From an uncultured Eggerthellaceae bacterium (GTDB lineage: Bacteria; Actinomycetota; Coriobacteriia; Coriobacteriales; Eggerthellaceae): 64,000 nucleotides of DNA. The stretch is taken from assembly GCA_944320405.1 (NCBI GenBank), contig CALUHI010000010.1, forward strand, positions 1 through 64,000. Reading direction: 5' to 3'. Made by a program: the position numbers and the translations under genes. Positions 52,383 to 61,458 of this stretch are shown one piece after another. The notes beneath the pieces are model-generated. The model was not told where the DNA came from. It made no database searches and was given only the letters and a program-made list of their open reading frames with translations. Each line of letters begins with the position of its first letter. Within the stretch, counting starts at the first letter, position 1.

Positions 52383-52956
52383 AAATCTCAATGACGGTCC
52401 TGTTGGCGCTGACAATACTACAGACCCTTTCGTTGCGCTTGCGCGTGCTTCGGTTGAAGGGTTCGTTGCGACTGGCGAGTCCATTACACTTCCAGACAGG
52501 CTTCCTGAAGAGCTTTTAACGCGTCGCGCGGGCGTGTTCGTCTCGCTGCATGAGCGGGGCGAGCTGCGGGGCTGCATCGGAACCATTGGACCGACGCAGC
52601 CCAATGTCGCGCTTGAGATCCTGCGCAACGGCGTGCTCGCATGCTCGGAGGATCCGCGCTTCCCGCCGGTTGCCGCAGAGGAGCTTGATTGGCTCGAGTA
52701 TTCCGTCGATGTGCTGGACGAACCTGAATCCATTGCTTCCGAGTCAGAACTTGATGTGCGCGAATACGGCGTCATCGTAACGAAGGGCTGGCGCCGCGGG
52801 CTGCTGCTCCCCAACCTTGACGGCATCGACACCGTTGCCCAGCAAGTGTCCATCGCAAAACGCAAGGCGGGCATTGCCGACGATGAACCCGACGTTCAAC
52901 TTGAACGATTCCGCGTAGTGCGGCACACGGCGGGAGGGGAGCCGCATCGTGGCTGA
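52372..52956 (+). CDS. AmmeMemoRadiSam system protein A (AMMECR1 domain)
   Basis: 194 residues from ATG 52372, overlapping the MEMO-like gene by 11 bases. LRGCIGTIGPTQP is the strictly conserved AMMECR1 core with its cysteine; EYSVDVLDEPE and GWRRGLLLPNLDGIDT follow. Biochemical role unknown. Overlaps the radical SAM gene by 8 bases. Confidence 0.88.
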   Translation: MVDRNLNDGPVGADNTTDPFVALARASVEGFVATGESITLPDRLPEELLTRRAGVFVSLHERGELRGCIGTIGPTQPNVALEILRNGVLACSEDPRFPPVAAEELDWLEYSVDVLDEPESIASESELDVREYGVIVTKGWRRGLLLPNLDGIDTVAQQVSIAKRKAGIADDEPDVQLERFRVVRHTAGGEPHRG

Positions 52957-53797
52957 ATCGTCGAAACGTGCAACATGCGAGATTTGCCCTCATAGATGCT
53001 CTTTAGTGGAGGGCGCCGTCGGGCGGTGCCGGGCTCGCGTGGCGCGCGGGGGCGAAGTGGTCGCCGCCAACTACGGCAAGGTGACCTCGGTCGCGCTTGA
53101 TCCCATCGAAAAGAAACCCTTGCTGCGGTATCATCCTGGTTCGACCGTGCTGTCAATTGGAAGCTTTGGGTGCAACCTGTCCTGCCCGTTCTGTCAGAAC
53201 GCTTCGATTGCCCAAGCGGGTGAGCGCGATGTCGGCTGGCGGGAGGTTTCCCCTGAGTGGTTGATCTCAAAGGCACTCGAACTGTGCGAATCTGGCTGCA
53301 TCGGCATTGCCTATACCTACAACGAGCCCCTGGTGGGCTTCGAGTTCGTTCGCGACTGTGCGCATCTTGCCCATGATGCGGCTTTGCAGAACGTGCTGGT
53401 GAGCAACGGAATGGTCAACGAAGGCCCGTTGCAGGAGCTTGCGCCGTTCATTGACGCGGCGAATATCGACCTCAAGGGTTTCTCACAGGAGTTTTACGAC
53501 ATCGTTGGCGGTGATTATTCGACGGTCCGAGCGACCATCGAACATCTTGCCTTGCTTCCGACGTGTCATCTTGAGGTTACGACTCTCGCCATTCCTGATC
53601 TCAACGACGATCCTGATGCAGCAGGAGAGGCGGCGCGCTGGCTGTCGTCTCTGGATCCCGCCATTACGTACCATCTGACCCGCTTCTTTCCGCAGCATCG
53701 CATGACTGATCGTCCGCCAACGCCGATTTCGACGCTGCGGAAGATGGCGGAAAGCGCCCGCCGTTATCTTGACGATGTTGTTTTGGGCAATTGCTAG
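52949..53797 (+). CDS. AmmeMemoRadiSam system radical SAM enzyme
   Basis: 282 residues from GTG 52949. An N-terminal CEICPHRCSLVEG...GRC metal motif, the radical SAM triad CNLSCPFCQN at about 75, and YTYNEPLVGFEFV, NIDLKGFSQEFY and HLTRFFPQHRM match the PflA-like member of this three-protein system. Reaction unknown. selC follows 85 bases later on the same strand. Confidence 0.9.
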   Translation: MAESSKRATCEICPHRCSLVEGAVGRCRARVARGGEVVAANYGKVTSVALDPIEKKPLLRYHPGSTVLSIGSFGCNLSCPFCQNASIAQAGERDVGWREVSPEWLISKALELCESGCIGIAYTYNEPLVGFEFVRDCAHLAHDAALQNVLVSNGMVNEGPLQELAPFIDAANIDLKGFSQEFYDIVGGDYSTVRATIEHLALLPTCHLEVTTLAIPDLNDDPDAAGEAARWLSSLDPAITYHLTRFFPQHRMTDRPPTPISTLRKMAESARRYLDDVVLGNC

Positions 53798-53882
53798 AAA
53801 CCCGCTTGCGGCGCTCGCGTGAAGTTGGCCGATGCCGTACCTTGGCACTCCTGGTTTGGGCTATCATCTGATGCGTTCTTTC

Positions 53883-53979
53883 GGAGATGGATGGGGCCTG
53901 GTGGCCCCCGCGGCCTTCAAAGCCGTTGTGAGGCGCGCAGAACGTCTCGGGTGCGTTCGATTCGCATGCATCTCCGCCA
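53883..53979 (+). tRNA. selC: tRNA-Sec(TCA)
   Basis: 97 bases, longer than ordinary tRNAs. Acceptor GGAGATG/CATCTCC with GCCA, extended D-arm GGGGCCTGGTGGCCCC, anticodon stem GCGGC/GCCGT with loop CTTCAAA (TCA), a long variable arm and GTTCGATTC T-loop. Charged with serine, converted to Sec-tRNA by SelA and delivered to UGA by SelB, both encoded next to it. Confidence 0.95.
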
Positions 53980-53987
53980 GAGTTTCC

Positions 53988-54025
53988 GCGACCGTCCGCA
54001 GGCAAACGGGCGGTCGCTTTTATTT
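53988..54025 (+). terminator. selC terminator
   Basis: GCGACCGTCC pairs with GGGCGGTCGC (one wobble), loop of 10, then TTTTATTT. Confidence 0.85.
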
Positions 54026-54037
54026 GCGATCGGCTCC

Positions 54038-55990
54038 CTATGCGCCAGAGAGCTTTCGAAGGTCGCCTTCTCGTCTCGTTGTGCCCTGTGCGTCCATGTA
54101 TTCAAGCAATGGAATCGCATGTTTTCGCGAGATTCTAAGGGCATCTTTGAGCTCGGTGGCGGTTGAGGGACCATTTGACTGCAGATGCCTTACGACCTTT
54201 TCCTCTGCTTGCTGAAGCGCTTTAGCGGAAAAGTAGAAGTCTCCCACACGGCGCGCGTACCCATTTTCGTTAAGGAAGCCAAGCGCTCGGTGTGCTGCCT
54301 GCTTTGGAATACCAAGCTGTTCAGTTAGCGCATCGGTGGTGGGAGGCGTGAGTCCAGCATCGTCGAGGGCGCCACTGAGCGTTTTCACGATTTCCAACTC
54401 GCGCTGTTTTGCGCGAGCTCCGGCTTTGGGGTGGCTGATTTCTGCTCCGTCCAAAACTACGCGTTTATCATGTGCCATGAGCGCAAGCAGCGCATCGAGC
54501 GAGTCGGCATCGAGTCCTTTTCCAGCAAACAGAAGCAGTTCGGCTTTGCCGATGCCGGTTTTCTCGGGGTTTGCCGCGTGGAACTTCATCAGAGCGTTCT
54601 CGATAGATGAACAAAGGGAAGCAATGTCTTTCGCCTTCGCGTAATAGATAGTTTTGGAGCGAGGCGAGATAATGCTTGCGAGCGCGTTCGACTCTTCCAA
54701 TGATGCGAGCCGTTCGGCGCAAACGGCGGTGCCGAGACCGGTGGTGTTTGCAATGGAAGCGGCGGTTGCGAGGCCTTTTGACCCTTCGACTGCGGCGTCG
54801 ATCGCTATTTGGTCTTGGTGGTCTGCGAGCGCCCTGAGCAAGGTTTGCTCGGTTGGCGAAAGCGCGGTGCGGCGGCGCGGATGGCAGAGCAGCGCTTCGC
54901 CCCCTCCGACCACTTCAACCGGCGAGAACGTACGGATGATGAAACGGTCGCCGCGAGCCATGGCAAGGGGCTCTTCCAGGCGGATCTGCGCAAGAGCCGA
55001 CTGTCCGGGTTCGATGCGGGTTTGGCCGTTCATAAGCAGGATGCGCCCGGGCACTTCGGTGGTTCCATGCGCGATGCGCGCGACCGTTCCCGTTTCCAAG
55101 GGCGCTTTGCGACTTGCCGGCCCAAGGTAGGTGACCTCAGCGTCGAAGCGGTCGGTGGGAACGACGGCATCCGGCGTTGCGAGCATCATCCCCGGGCGAA
55201 CCTCGTCGGTTCCGATCGATGCCAGGTTGAGCGCTGTGCGGGAGCCAGGCTCAGCGACGTCTACCGGCTCGCCGTGCTCTTGGATGCCGCGAACGCGCAC
55301 GCGTTTGCGAGACGGGAGCAGCTCGAGCTCGTCATCGGGGGAGATTCGTCCGCTCCAAAGCGTGCCGGTTGCCACGGTGCCTGACCCTTTGATGGTGAAC
55401 GTGCGGTCGATGGGCAGACGCGCGAAGGAGTGCTCTTCATGGGTGCGGCGTGCGTGATCTGCGGCTCTTCCGATGGCTTCAAGCAGCTCTTGAAGGCCCC
55501 TGCGGTCGCGAGCCGACACGGGGACGATTTCGGCATCAGCGTACGGCGTGCGTGCAAAGCGGCCGACGATCTCATCGACCATGAATGCCGTCCATTCCTC
55601 ATCAACAAGATCGCATTTGGTGAGGGCGACAACCATATTGTTGATGCCCAGCAGTTCAAGCACATGCAGATGCTCAACGGTCTGGGGCATGATGCCATCG
55701 TCGGCGGCGATGCACAGCAGCGCAACGTCGATGCCGGTGGCGCCTGCGATCATCTGCCGGACGAAGCGCTCGTGGCCGGGAACATCAACTACGCCCATCG
55801 TGCGGCCATCGGGCAGTTTCAGCTGAGCGAACCCAAGCTCGATGGTGATGCCGCGCCGCTTCTCTTCCGCAAGCCGGTCGGGGTCGGTGCCGGTAAGGGC
55901 TTTGATCAAAGCCGACTTCCCATGATCGATGTGCCCGGCGGTGCCGAGGATGAGGGAAGGCGCTTTGGGGGCGGCGGTTGGCGCGCTCAT
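54038..55990 (-). CDS. selB: selenocysteine-specific elongation factor SelB
   Basis: 650 residues. G-domain motifs GTAGHIDHGKS (about 16-26), DVPGHERFV and TKCD; EF-Tu-like domains 2-3; C-terminal winged helices that bind the SECIS hairpin of mRNAs. Carries Sec-tRNA to in-frame UGA codons. Starts within the selA stop (ATGA overlap), convergent with selC. Confidence 0.96.
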   Translation of the reverse strand: MSAPTAAPKAPSLILGTAGHIDHGKSALIKALTGTDPDRLAEEKRRGITIELGFAQLKLPDGRTMGVVDVPGHERFVRQMIAGATGIDVALLCIAADDGIMPQTVEHLHVLELLGINNMVVALTKCDLVDEEWTAFMVDEIVGRFARTPYADAEIVPVSARDRRGLQELLEAIGRAADHARRTHEEHSFARLPIDRTFTIKGSGTVATGTLWSGRISPDDELELLPSRKRVRVRGIQEHGEPVDVAEPGSRTALNLASIGTDEVRPGMMLATPDAVVPTDRFDAEVTYLGPASRKAPLETGTVARIAHGTTEVPGRILLMNGQTRIEPGQSALAQIRLEEPLAMARGDRFIIRTFSPVEVVGGGEALLCHPRRRTALSPTEQTLLRALADHQDQIAIDAAVEGSKGLATAASIANTTGLGTAVCAERLASLEESNALASIISPRSKTIYYAKAKDIASLCSSIENALMKFHAANPEKTGIGKAELLLFAGKGLDADSLDALLALMAHDKRVVLDGAEISHPKAGARAKQRELEIVKTLSGALDDAGLTPPTTDALTEQLGIPKQAAHRALGFLNENGYARRVGDFYFSAKALQQAEEKVVRHLQSNGPSTATELKDALRISRKHAIPLLEYMDAQGTTRREGDLRKLSGA

Positions 55991-57486
55991 CGAACGACGC
56001 CTTCCAGGTATTCGGCTAGCGCCTGGGCGATCATGTCGATTTCCTCGTCATCTACCAGCGTGCGGACGTCCAGCAGCAGGGCGTCTTTCTTGATGCGCCC
56101 GATGATGGGGGTCTTGCGGTGCTGGATGAGCGCACGCTCGCAATCCTGAGCAGAACCTCGCAGGAATTCGACGCGCACGGCGCGCGTTGGGATGTCGCAC
56201 ATGGGAAGCGCCCCTCCGCCGGCACGCGATATCTCATCAACGATTTCGACGTTGACACTGCCGTTGGGCGTCTTCGACAGAATGGCTTTTGCGAGGGCTT
56301 CAGCGCGCGGTTCGAGTTCTTCAGGAGTCGCCGAAAGCATGGCGATCGTTGGGACTTCCCGTTTCGCGCGTTCGGGGTCCAAGTAGAGGCGGAGCGTTTC
56401 TTCGAGGGCGGCAATCGTCATTTTGTCCAGCCGCAGCGCGCGGGCAAGTGGGTTTGCCTTCAGGCGCTCGACCAGGTCTTTACGGCCGACGATGATTCCC
56501 GCTTGGGGGCCGCCAAGCAGCTTGTCGCCCGAGAACGATATGAGGTCGCAGCCATTGCGAAGGGATTCGCCAACCGTGGGTTCGGCGTAATCCCCGAAGC
56601 AATCAAGACGCAGCAAGGCGCCAGAGCCTTGGTCTTCGTATACCAAAAGATCATCAGGGCAAGCGCCATTGGCAAGGCCGCGCGGGCCTGCTGCGTTCAA
56701 CTGCGTTTCACGCTCTTGCGAGCGCATCCGGTTTTCGGCATCGGCGATCTTGCGCAGCTCTTTGAGCGGAACGGCCTCGGTGAACCCTGCCATGCGGTAA
56801 TTGGAGGGATGCACCTTCAGTAGCAGTCCTGTGTTCTGGTTGATTGCGTTGGCATAGTCGCTCACATGGGTTTTGTTGGTGGTGCCGACTTCCACCATGC
56901 GTGCGCCGGAAAGCTCCATGATGTCGGGAATGCGGAACGACCCGCCGATCTCAACCAGCTCCCCACGCGAAACGATTGCCTCGTGGCCTTTCGCGAACTC
57001 GGTCAGGACAAGCAAAACGGCAGCAGCGTTGTTGTTGACTGCCAGTGCGGCTTCGGCCCCGGTGATCAGGCGCAGTAGCTGCTCGCAATGCGCGTGCCTG
57101 CTGCCGCGCGCCATGGATTGCGTGTCGTATTCAAGCGTGGAATACCCGTGGGCGACGTCTTCCACCGCTTTGACCGCTGAATGGGGCAGCACGCTGCGTC
57201 CAAGATTGGTGTGGATCACAACACCCGCTGCGTTGATGACGCGTCTGAGCGAAGGCTTTGCGGTTTGCAAGGCGATGCTAGCGGCCGACAGAGCGATTTC
57301 ATCTTTAGGCGAGGCGCTCCCACCGTCGAAGATGCGGTTACGGGCATCGCTTATGGCGGCGCGGGCGGCCTCCACAACGACGGCACGGGGTAGGACTGCT
57401 TCCAATTGCGCAAGGCATTCGGTTTGGAGAAGCTCCTCCACTTGAGGAAGCGTGCGCAGCGTGTCTTGAAGCGAAGAAGCGGTCAT
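55987..57486 (-). CDS. selA: L-seryl-tRNA(Sec) selenium transferase
   Basis: 499 residues from ATG 57486 (AAAGGG about 12 bases upstream). NAAGVVIHTNLGRSVLP, NNNAAAVLL and the pyridoxal-phosphate lysine in SFSGDKLLGGPQAG are diagnostic. Converts Ser-tRNA(Sec) to Sec-tRNA(Sec) with selenophosphate. Divergent from the cysteine desulfurase gene with a 153-base gap that should hold both promoters. Confidence 0.96.
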   Translation of the reverse strand: MTASSLQDTLRTLPQVEELLQTECLAQLEAVLPRAVVVEAARAAISDARNRIFDGGSASPKDEIALSAASIALQTAKPSLRRVINAAGVVIHTNLGRSVLPHSAVKAVEDVAHGYSTLEYDTQSMARGSRHAHCEQLLRLITGAEAALAVNNNAAAVLLVLTEFAKGHEAIVSRGELVEIGGSFRIPDIMELSGARMVEVGTTNKTHVSDYANAINQNTGLLLKVHPSNYRMAGFTEAVPLKELRKIADAENRMRSQERETQLNAAGPRGLANGACPDDLLVYEDQGSGALLRLDCFGDYAEPTVGESLRNGCDLISFSGDKLLGGPQAGIIVGRKDLVERLKANPLARALRLDKMTIAALEETLRLYLDPERAKREVPTIAMLSATPEELEPRAEALAKAILSKTPNGSVNVEIVDEISRAGGGALPMCDIPTRAVRVEFLRGSAQDCERALIQHRKTPIIGRIKKDALLLDVRTLVDDEEIDMIAQALAEYLEGVVR

Positions 57487-57639
57487 TTGCGTAAATCCCT
57501 TTCTGCAGATCATAGGTCACATGCTAGTATAGACGCTGTGCATCCCAATGGCTTGCTGGGCGATAATTCTGCAACGCCCGGTATTCTGCGAACGGCCTTT
57601 TCGCGATGCTTCTGCACTCGTTTGTTCGAAGGGGCTGTG

Positions 57640-58797
57640 ATGATCTATTTCGACAATGCCGCTACAACCATGCCAAAGCCGCCTGAAGTGGTACGCGCGG
57701 TAACCGACGCCCTGCAGTCGTTCGGCGGGGTGGGTCGCGGCGTGCATGCTCCAGCTCTGACCGCTGATTCTGCGGTGTACCAGGCGCGCTGCTCCATTGC
57801 GCAGTTGCTCGGAGCCCCGTCCGCGTCACAGGTGGCGTTTTCCTGCAATGCGACCGAGGCGCTCAACACTGCAATTTGCGGCTTGCTGTCTCCGGGAGAC
57901 CATGCGGTGACCACAGCAGCATCCCACAATTCTGTGCTTCGACCTTTGTATCGCCTCCGGGATGAGGGGCGAATCGCGCTGAATGTTGCTCCTATCGGTC
58001 CTGATGGCGCGCTTGATTACAACGCGTTCGATGCGCTCTTCCGTGCTGACACGCGCATGGCAGTGGTGACTCATGCCTCCAACCTTACAGGTGACGTTTA
58101 CGATGTTGGGCGGATGGCTCGCATCGCGCACCGGCATGGTGCTTTGATAGTCGTCGATGCGGCGCAGACGGCCGGAACGTTTCCGGTGGATATGGGCGCG
58201 ATGGACCTCGACGTGCTCGCGTTCACTGGACATAAAGGGTTGTTCGGCCCCCAGGGAACCGGCGGGCTTTGCGTTGCGGAGGGCGTGGAGATCCGTCCTT
58301 TGAAAGTGGGCGGGTCGGGCGTACGCAGCTTTGACGAACGACACCCGACCTTCATGCCCGAACGGCTCGAGGCCGGCACCCTCAACGCGCATGGAATCGC
58401 AGGCTTGGGAGCGGGCGCCGGGTTCATTTTGGACAAGGGGCTCGATGCCGTTTCACGCCACGATCTTTCGCTTGCTGCGCGTTTTCGCGACGGCGCGAGC
58501 TCGATCCCAGGCGTTCGCGTTCTGGGTGGTGGGGCGGATGACCACTGCGCCATCGTTGCGTTGAATGCGGGCGATTGCGATTCCGGGCTGATCGCTCGTC
58601 GGCTGGATGACGATTTCGGCATATGCACGCGGTCCGGTGCCCATTGCGCGCCGCTCATGCATCGGGCGCTGGGAACCGAAGAGCAGGGTGCGGTTCGCTT
58701 CAGCTTTTCATATCTCAATACCGACGAAGAGGTTGACGTCGCGCTCGATGCGTTGGAGCGCATCACGGCGGAAGAGCTCTCGTATTGCATTTTGTAA
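57640..58797 (+). CDS. cysteine desulfurase / selenocysteine lyase family (class V aminotransferase)
   Basis: 385 residues from ATG 57640; the longer frame overlaps selA. IYFDNAATTMPKPPEV, CNATEALNTAI, VVDAAQTAGTFPVD, the cofactor lysine in FTGHKGLFGPQGTGG and the active cysteine region TRSGAHCAPLMHR are present. Matches the family variant regularly encoded with YedF and SelD, presumably supplying selenide for selenophosphate. Cysteine versus selenocysteine preference cannot be told. Confidence 0.9.
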   Translation: MIYFDNAATTMPKPPEVVRAVTDALQSFGGVGRGVHAPALTADSAVYQARCSIAQLLGAPSASQVAFSCNATEALNTAICGLLSPGDHAVTTAASHNSVLRPLYRLRDEGRIALNVAPIGPDGALDYNAFDALFRADTRMAVVTHASNLTGDVYDVGRMARIAHRHGALIVVDAAQTAGTFPVDMGAMDLDVLAFTGHKGLFGPQGTGGLCVAEGVEIRPLKVGGSGVRSFDERHPTFMPERLEAGTLNAHGIAGLGAGAGFILDKGLDAVSRHDLSLAARFRDGASSIPGVRVLGGGADDHCAIVALNAGDCDSGLIARRLDDDFGICTRSGAHCAPLMHRALGTEEQGAVRFSFSYLNTDEEVDVALDALERITAEELSYCIL

Positions 58798-58821
58798 TGC
58801 TTAGCAGGAAGGTGCAAACTC

Positions 58822-59451
58822 ATGGAAACTAAGATTATCGATGCGTTTGGGCTTCAATGCCCCAAACCGCTGGTGCTTGCGAAAAAGGAACTCGATGCTG
58901 GCTGCAGCGATCTTGCGGTGCAGGTCGACAACGAGACGGCTGTCAAGAACCTTTCGCGTTTGGGTGCCAAGAAGGGGATTGCGGTGACGGTGGATGCCAT
59001 CGAGGGCGGTTGGCTCGTTTCGTTCACGACGGGTAACGGCACCGAGACGCAACCTGTCGAGATTCCCCAGGTGGCGTTGGCGGGCCCGTCGTGCGGTCCA
59101 GCGGGGTGCGGGTACGCCGTGTTCGTCAACCATGACCAGGTGGGGGAGGGCAACCCGGAGCTTGGCCGGAACTTGGTCAAGATGGCGCTGTACACGCTAT
59201 CCGAATCCGACGAGGTGCCCAGCTCGATTCTGTTCATGAACGGCGGCGTTAAGCTCATCGCCGGCCCTGGTGCCGAGCAGCAGTGCGTCGACAATGTGAA
59301 AGCGCTCCAGGAGAAGGGCGCTGAGGTGCTGGTGTGCGGTACGTGCCTGAACTTTTTCGGCATTGGCGACGACTTGAAGGTGGGCGAAGTGTCCAACATG
59401 TACGACATTTTGAGCAGGATGCAGGAAGCGGCCAAAGTGATCACGCTGTAG
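58822..59451 (+). CDS. yedF: selenium metabolism protein YedF (TusA-like plus DsrE-like)
   Basis: 209 residues; AGGAAGG upstream. N-terminal TusA domain with GLQCPKPLV (residues 10-18), then a DsrE/F-like domain with FMNGGVKLI and the cysteine motif VLVCGTCLNFFG. Found only in selenium-using genomes; proposed selenium carrier between the lyase and SelD. Confidence 0.92.
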   Translation: METKIIDAFGLQCPKPLVLAKKELDAGCSDLAVQVDNETAVKNLSRLGAKKGIAVTVDAIEGGWLVSFTTGNGTETQPVEIPQVALAGPSCGPAGCGYAVFVNHDQVGEGNPELGRNLVKMALYTLSESDEVPSSILFMNGGVKLIAGPGAEQQCVDNVKALQEKGAEVLVCGTCLNFFGIGDDLKVGEVSNMYDILSRMQEAAKVITL

Positions 59452-59507
59452 ATTGGTGGCAGTATGTTGCCAGCTTCGTGAAGGGCCAAGATTCAGAAAG
59501 GGAGCGC

Positions 59508-59774
59508 ATGACGGCGTATGTGATTGCATTCGATTCGACGCATGCCGCAATGGCGGCAGACGATGCGCTTCGCGATGTGCCGCGCGCGATGATTCCCACA
59601 CCGCGCCAGATCACTGCGAGTTGCGGAATGGCGCTTCGTTTGGAAGCGGCAAACGACGAATCGGCTTTCGATTTGTTGGCGATTGCAGATCCGTCTGGCG
59701 GTGTCGCGCACCTGTATCGCGAGGTTCCGTCAGACGGCGGGCATGTAAGAAAAGCCGACTACGTTCCTCTGTAA
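59508..59774 (+). CDS. DUF3343 protein of the selenium locus
   Basis: 88 residues; GAAAGGGAG upstream. Small alpha/beta protein with FDSTHAAMAADDAL and IPTPRQITASCGMAL, the conserved DUF3343 core including its cysteine. The family is a regular partner of YedF and selenium or molybdenum enzymes; it may bind or pass on selenium. Ends 5 bases from the convergent selD. Confidence 0.85.
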   Translation: MTAYVIAFDSTHAAMAADDALRDVPRAMIPTPRQITASCGMALRLEAANDESAFDLLAIADPSGGVAHLYREVPSDGGHVRKADYVPL

Positions 59775-59778
59775 GGCA

Positions 59779-60864
59779 TCATGCATCGACGAACCTGATC
59801 ACGCCGGCATCGCCGTCGGCGATCTGCCCAATTTTTGCAGGAATGCGTCCCGTGAGCTCTTCAAACTCACGCTCAAATATGTCAGCGCCATCTGAAGAAA
59901 CCGCGACCAAGAGTCCACCCGAGGTCTGAGGGTCGCAGATGACCCCCATGCGGTTGTCATATTCGTCGTCATCGAGGGTTCCCTGCTCGACGTACGCTTC
60001 CGCTGCGTCCATGATGGAGAACGCGCGGTTGGGGCGGCAATATGCGCACGACAGATCCCACACGCCCTCGAACAGCGGCAAAGCATGAAAGTCTATGACG
60101 GCTGAAACCCCGCTGGCGGCAAGCATCTCGTGCAGATGGCCCGCCAATCCGAAACCCGTTACATCCGTGCAAGCGTGAGCGTTTGCCGCAAGCATCGCTT
60201 GGCTCGCTTCTTTGTTCAGTTGCATCATCGACTCAATAGCGGGACGCGCTTGCGTTTCTGTGACGGAGCCTATTTTCAGGGCTGCCGTGATGATTCCGGT
60301 GCCGAGGGGCTTGGTAAGGTACAGTACGTCACCTGCTTGAGCGCCGTCGTTTCGAACGATGCGCTGAGGATTCACGGTGCCGAACACCGAAAGCCCGTAT
60401 TTCGGCTCGTCGTCGTCGATCGTGTGGCCTCCGGCGACGATGGCTCCCGCTTCAGCGGCAGCATCGGCTCCACCGCGCAAGATATCGGCGGCAACGCTGC
60501 TTCCCAATGAGCTGTCGAGCGCCAGCAGATTCAACGCGACAAGGGGAGTCGCCCCCATGGCGAACACGTCGGAAAGCGCATTCGCTGCCGCGATGCGACC
60601 GAACTCGTACGGATCGTCTACCACCGGAGTGAAGAAGTCGGCGGTGAGGACAGCGGCAAGTTCGTCGGACAGCTGCCAGACGGCGGCATCGTCGCTCGTT
60701 TCGAAGCCGAGCAAAAGGTTGCTCGCGCCTGGAACCTGCGAAGTCATCGATTTGGTTATGGTGCTAAGCACCGCTTCGAGATCGCCCGGACCCCACTTCG
60801 CGGCTCAACCGCCCTTGCTTGTAAGCGTCGTCAGTTTGATCTGATCGGGCTTTTCTTTCGCCAA
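59779..60864 (-). CDS. selD: selenide, water dikinase SelD, itself a selenoprotein
   Basis: 361 residues including selenocysteine. True start TTG 60864, preceded by GAGGAGG; the coding frame reads LAKEKPDQIKLTTLTSKGG, then UGA (60807-60805), then AAKWGPGDL and onwards. This is exactly where SelD has its catalytic Cys/Sec followed by Lys three residues on. The rest shows DDAAVW, ANALSDVFAMGA, GGHTIDDDEPKYGL and DPQTSGGLLVA. A gene caller treating UGA as stop would begin at 60771 and lose the active site. Makes selenophosphate for SelA. Confidence 0.93.
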
Positions 60865-61458
60865 CTTCTCCACCTCCTCTCATCAAGGGCGAGTATACCG
60901 CAATCGAATCAAGTAGCAGTAACGCAGGGGAGTCCTTCCGGGTTGCCCGAGCTTGCGATGCGCAAGCCCGCCGGGCAGAGTTCGCTCGACCGAGTGGGGC
61001 TTTCCGACAAAGCGCTTTTCATCACGGGGCGTATCAGCTCGTAAATGGCGCTGAATGCCTACCGCGCGTGTGCCCCGTCCACGTGTCCCGTGAATCCGCA
61101 ACCGACAGTGCTGCCCGCATCGCCGTGTTGCTCGGCGTCACGCTTGTCGCCCATTGTCGCGAAGGAGGCATGCGCGTCCTTTCCCGCCCCACCCGCATCC
61201 ACGCATATCCGAAGCCCTCAGGTAATTTCGTCCGCATCGGATCGCTTTTCCCGTCCCACCGGCATCTACGCATAATCTGTGAAAGTCGGCGACACTGCAG
61301 CAAGGTCGACGCTCCTTTCTGAAGCCGAGGCTCCGCAGTGTTAGTTTTTCGTTTGAACCACGTTGAATTCCAGCGACGCATGTACGGTTCAGATGAAAGA
61401 TGCGGGAAGTAGCCTTCTTCTGAACCGTGAAGCCGACGTCTAATGGGGTGCACGCGCG
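60865..61458. other. intergenic region without a recognised gene
   Basis: Contains a TATACT sequence read toward selD (about 60893-60898), a GCTTGCG-ATG-CGCAAGC hairpin (about 60952-60968), and a 10-bp stem ACGGTTCAGA/TCTGAACCGT at 61384-61393 and 61419-61428. A plus-strand frame at 61068-61322 has coding-like base use but no binding site or recognisable family. Confidence 0.4.

Noticed and set aside
60771-60864. Treating the UGA at 60805 as the end of a small upstream ORF and 60771 as the selD start
   Set aside because: This would drop the catalytic residue of SelD; the upstream codons match the SelD N-terminus in the same frame and a strong binding site precedes TTG 60864.
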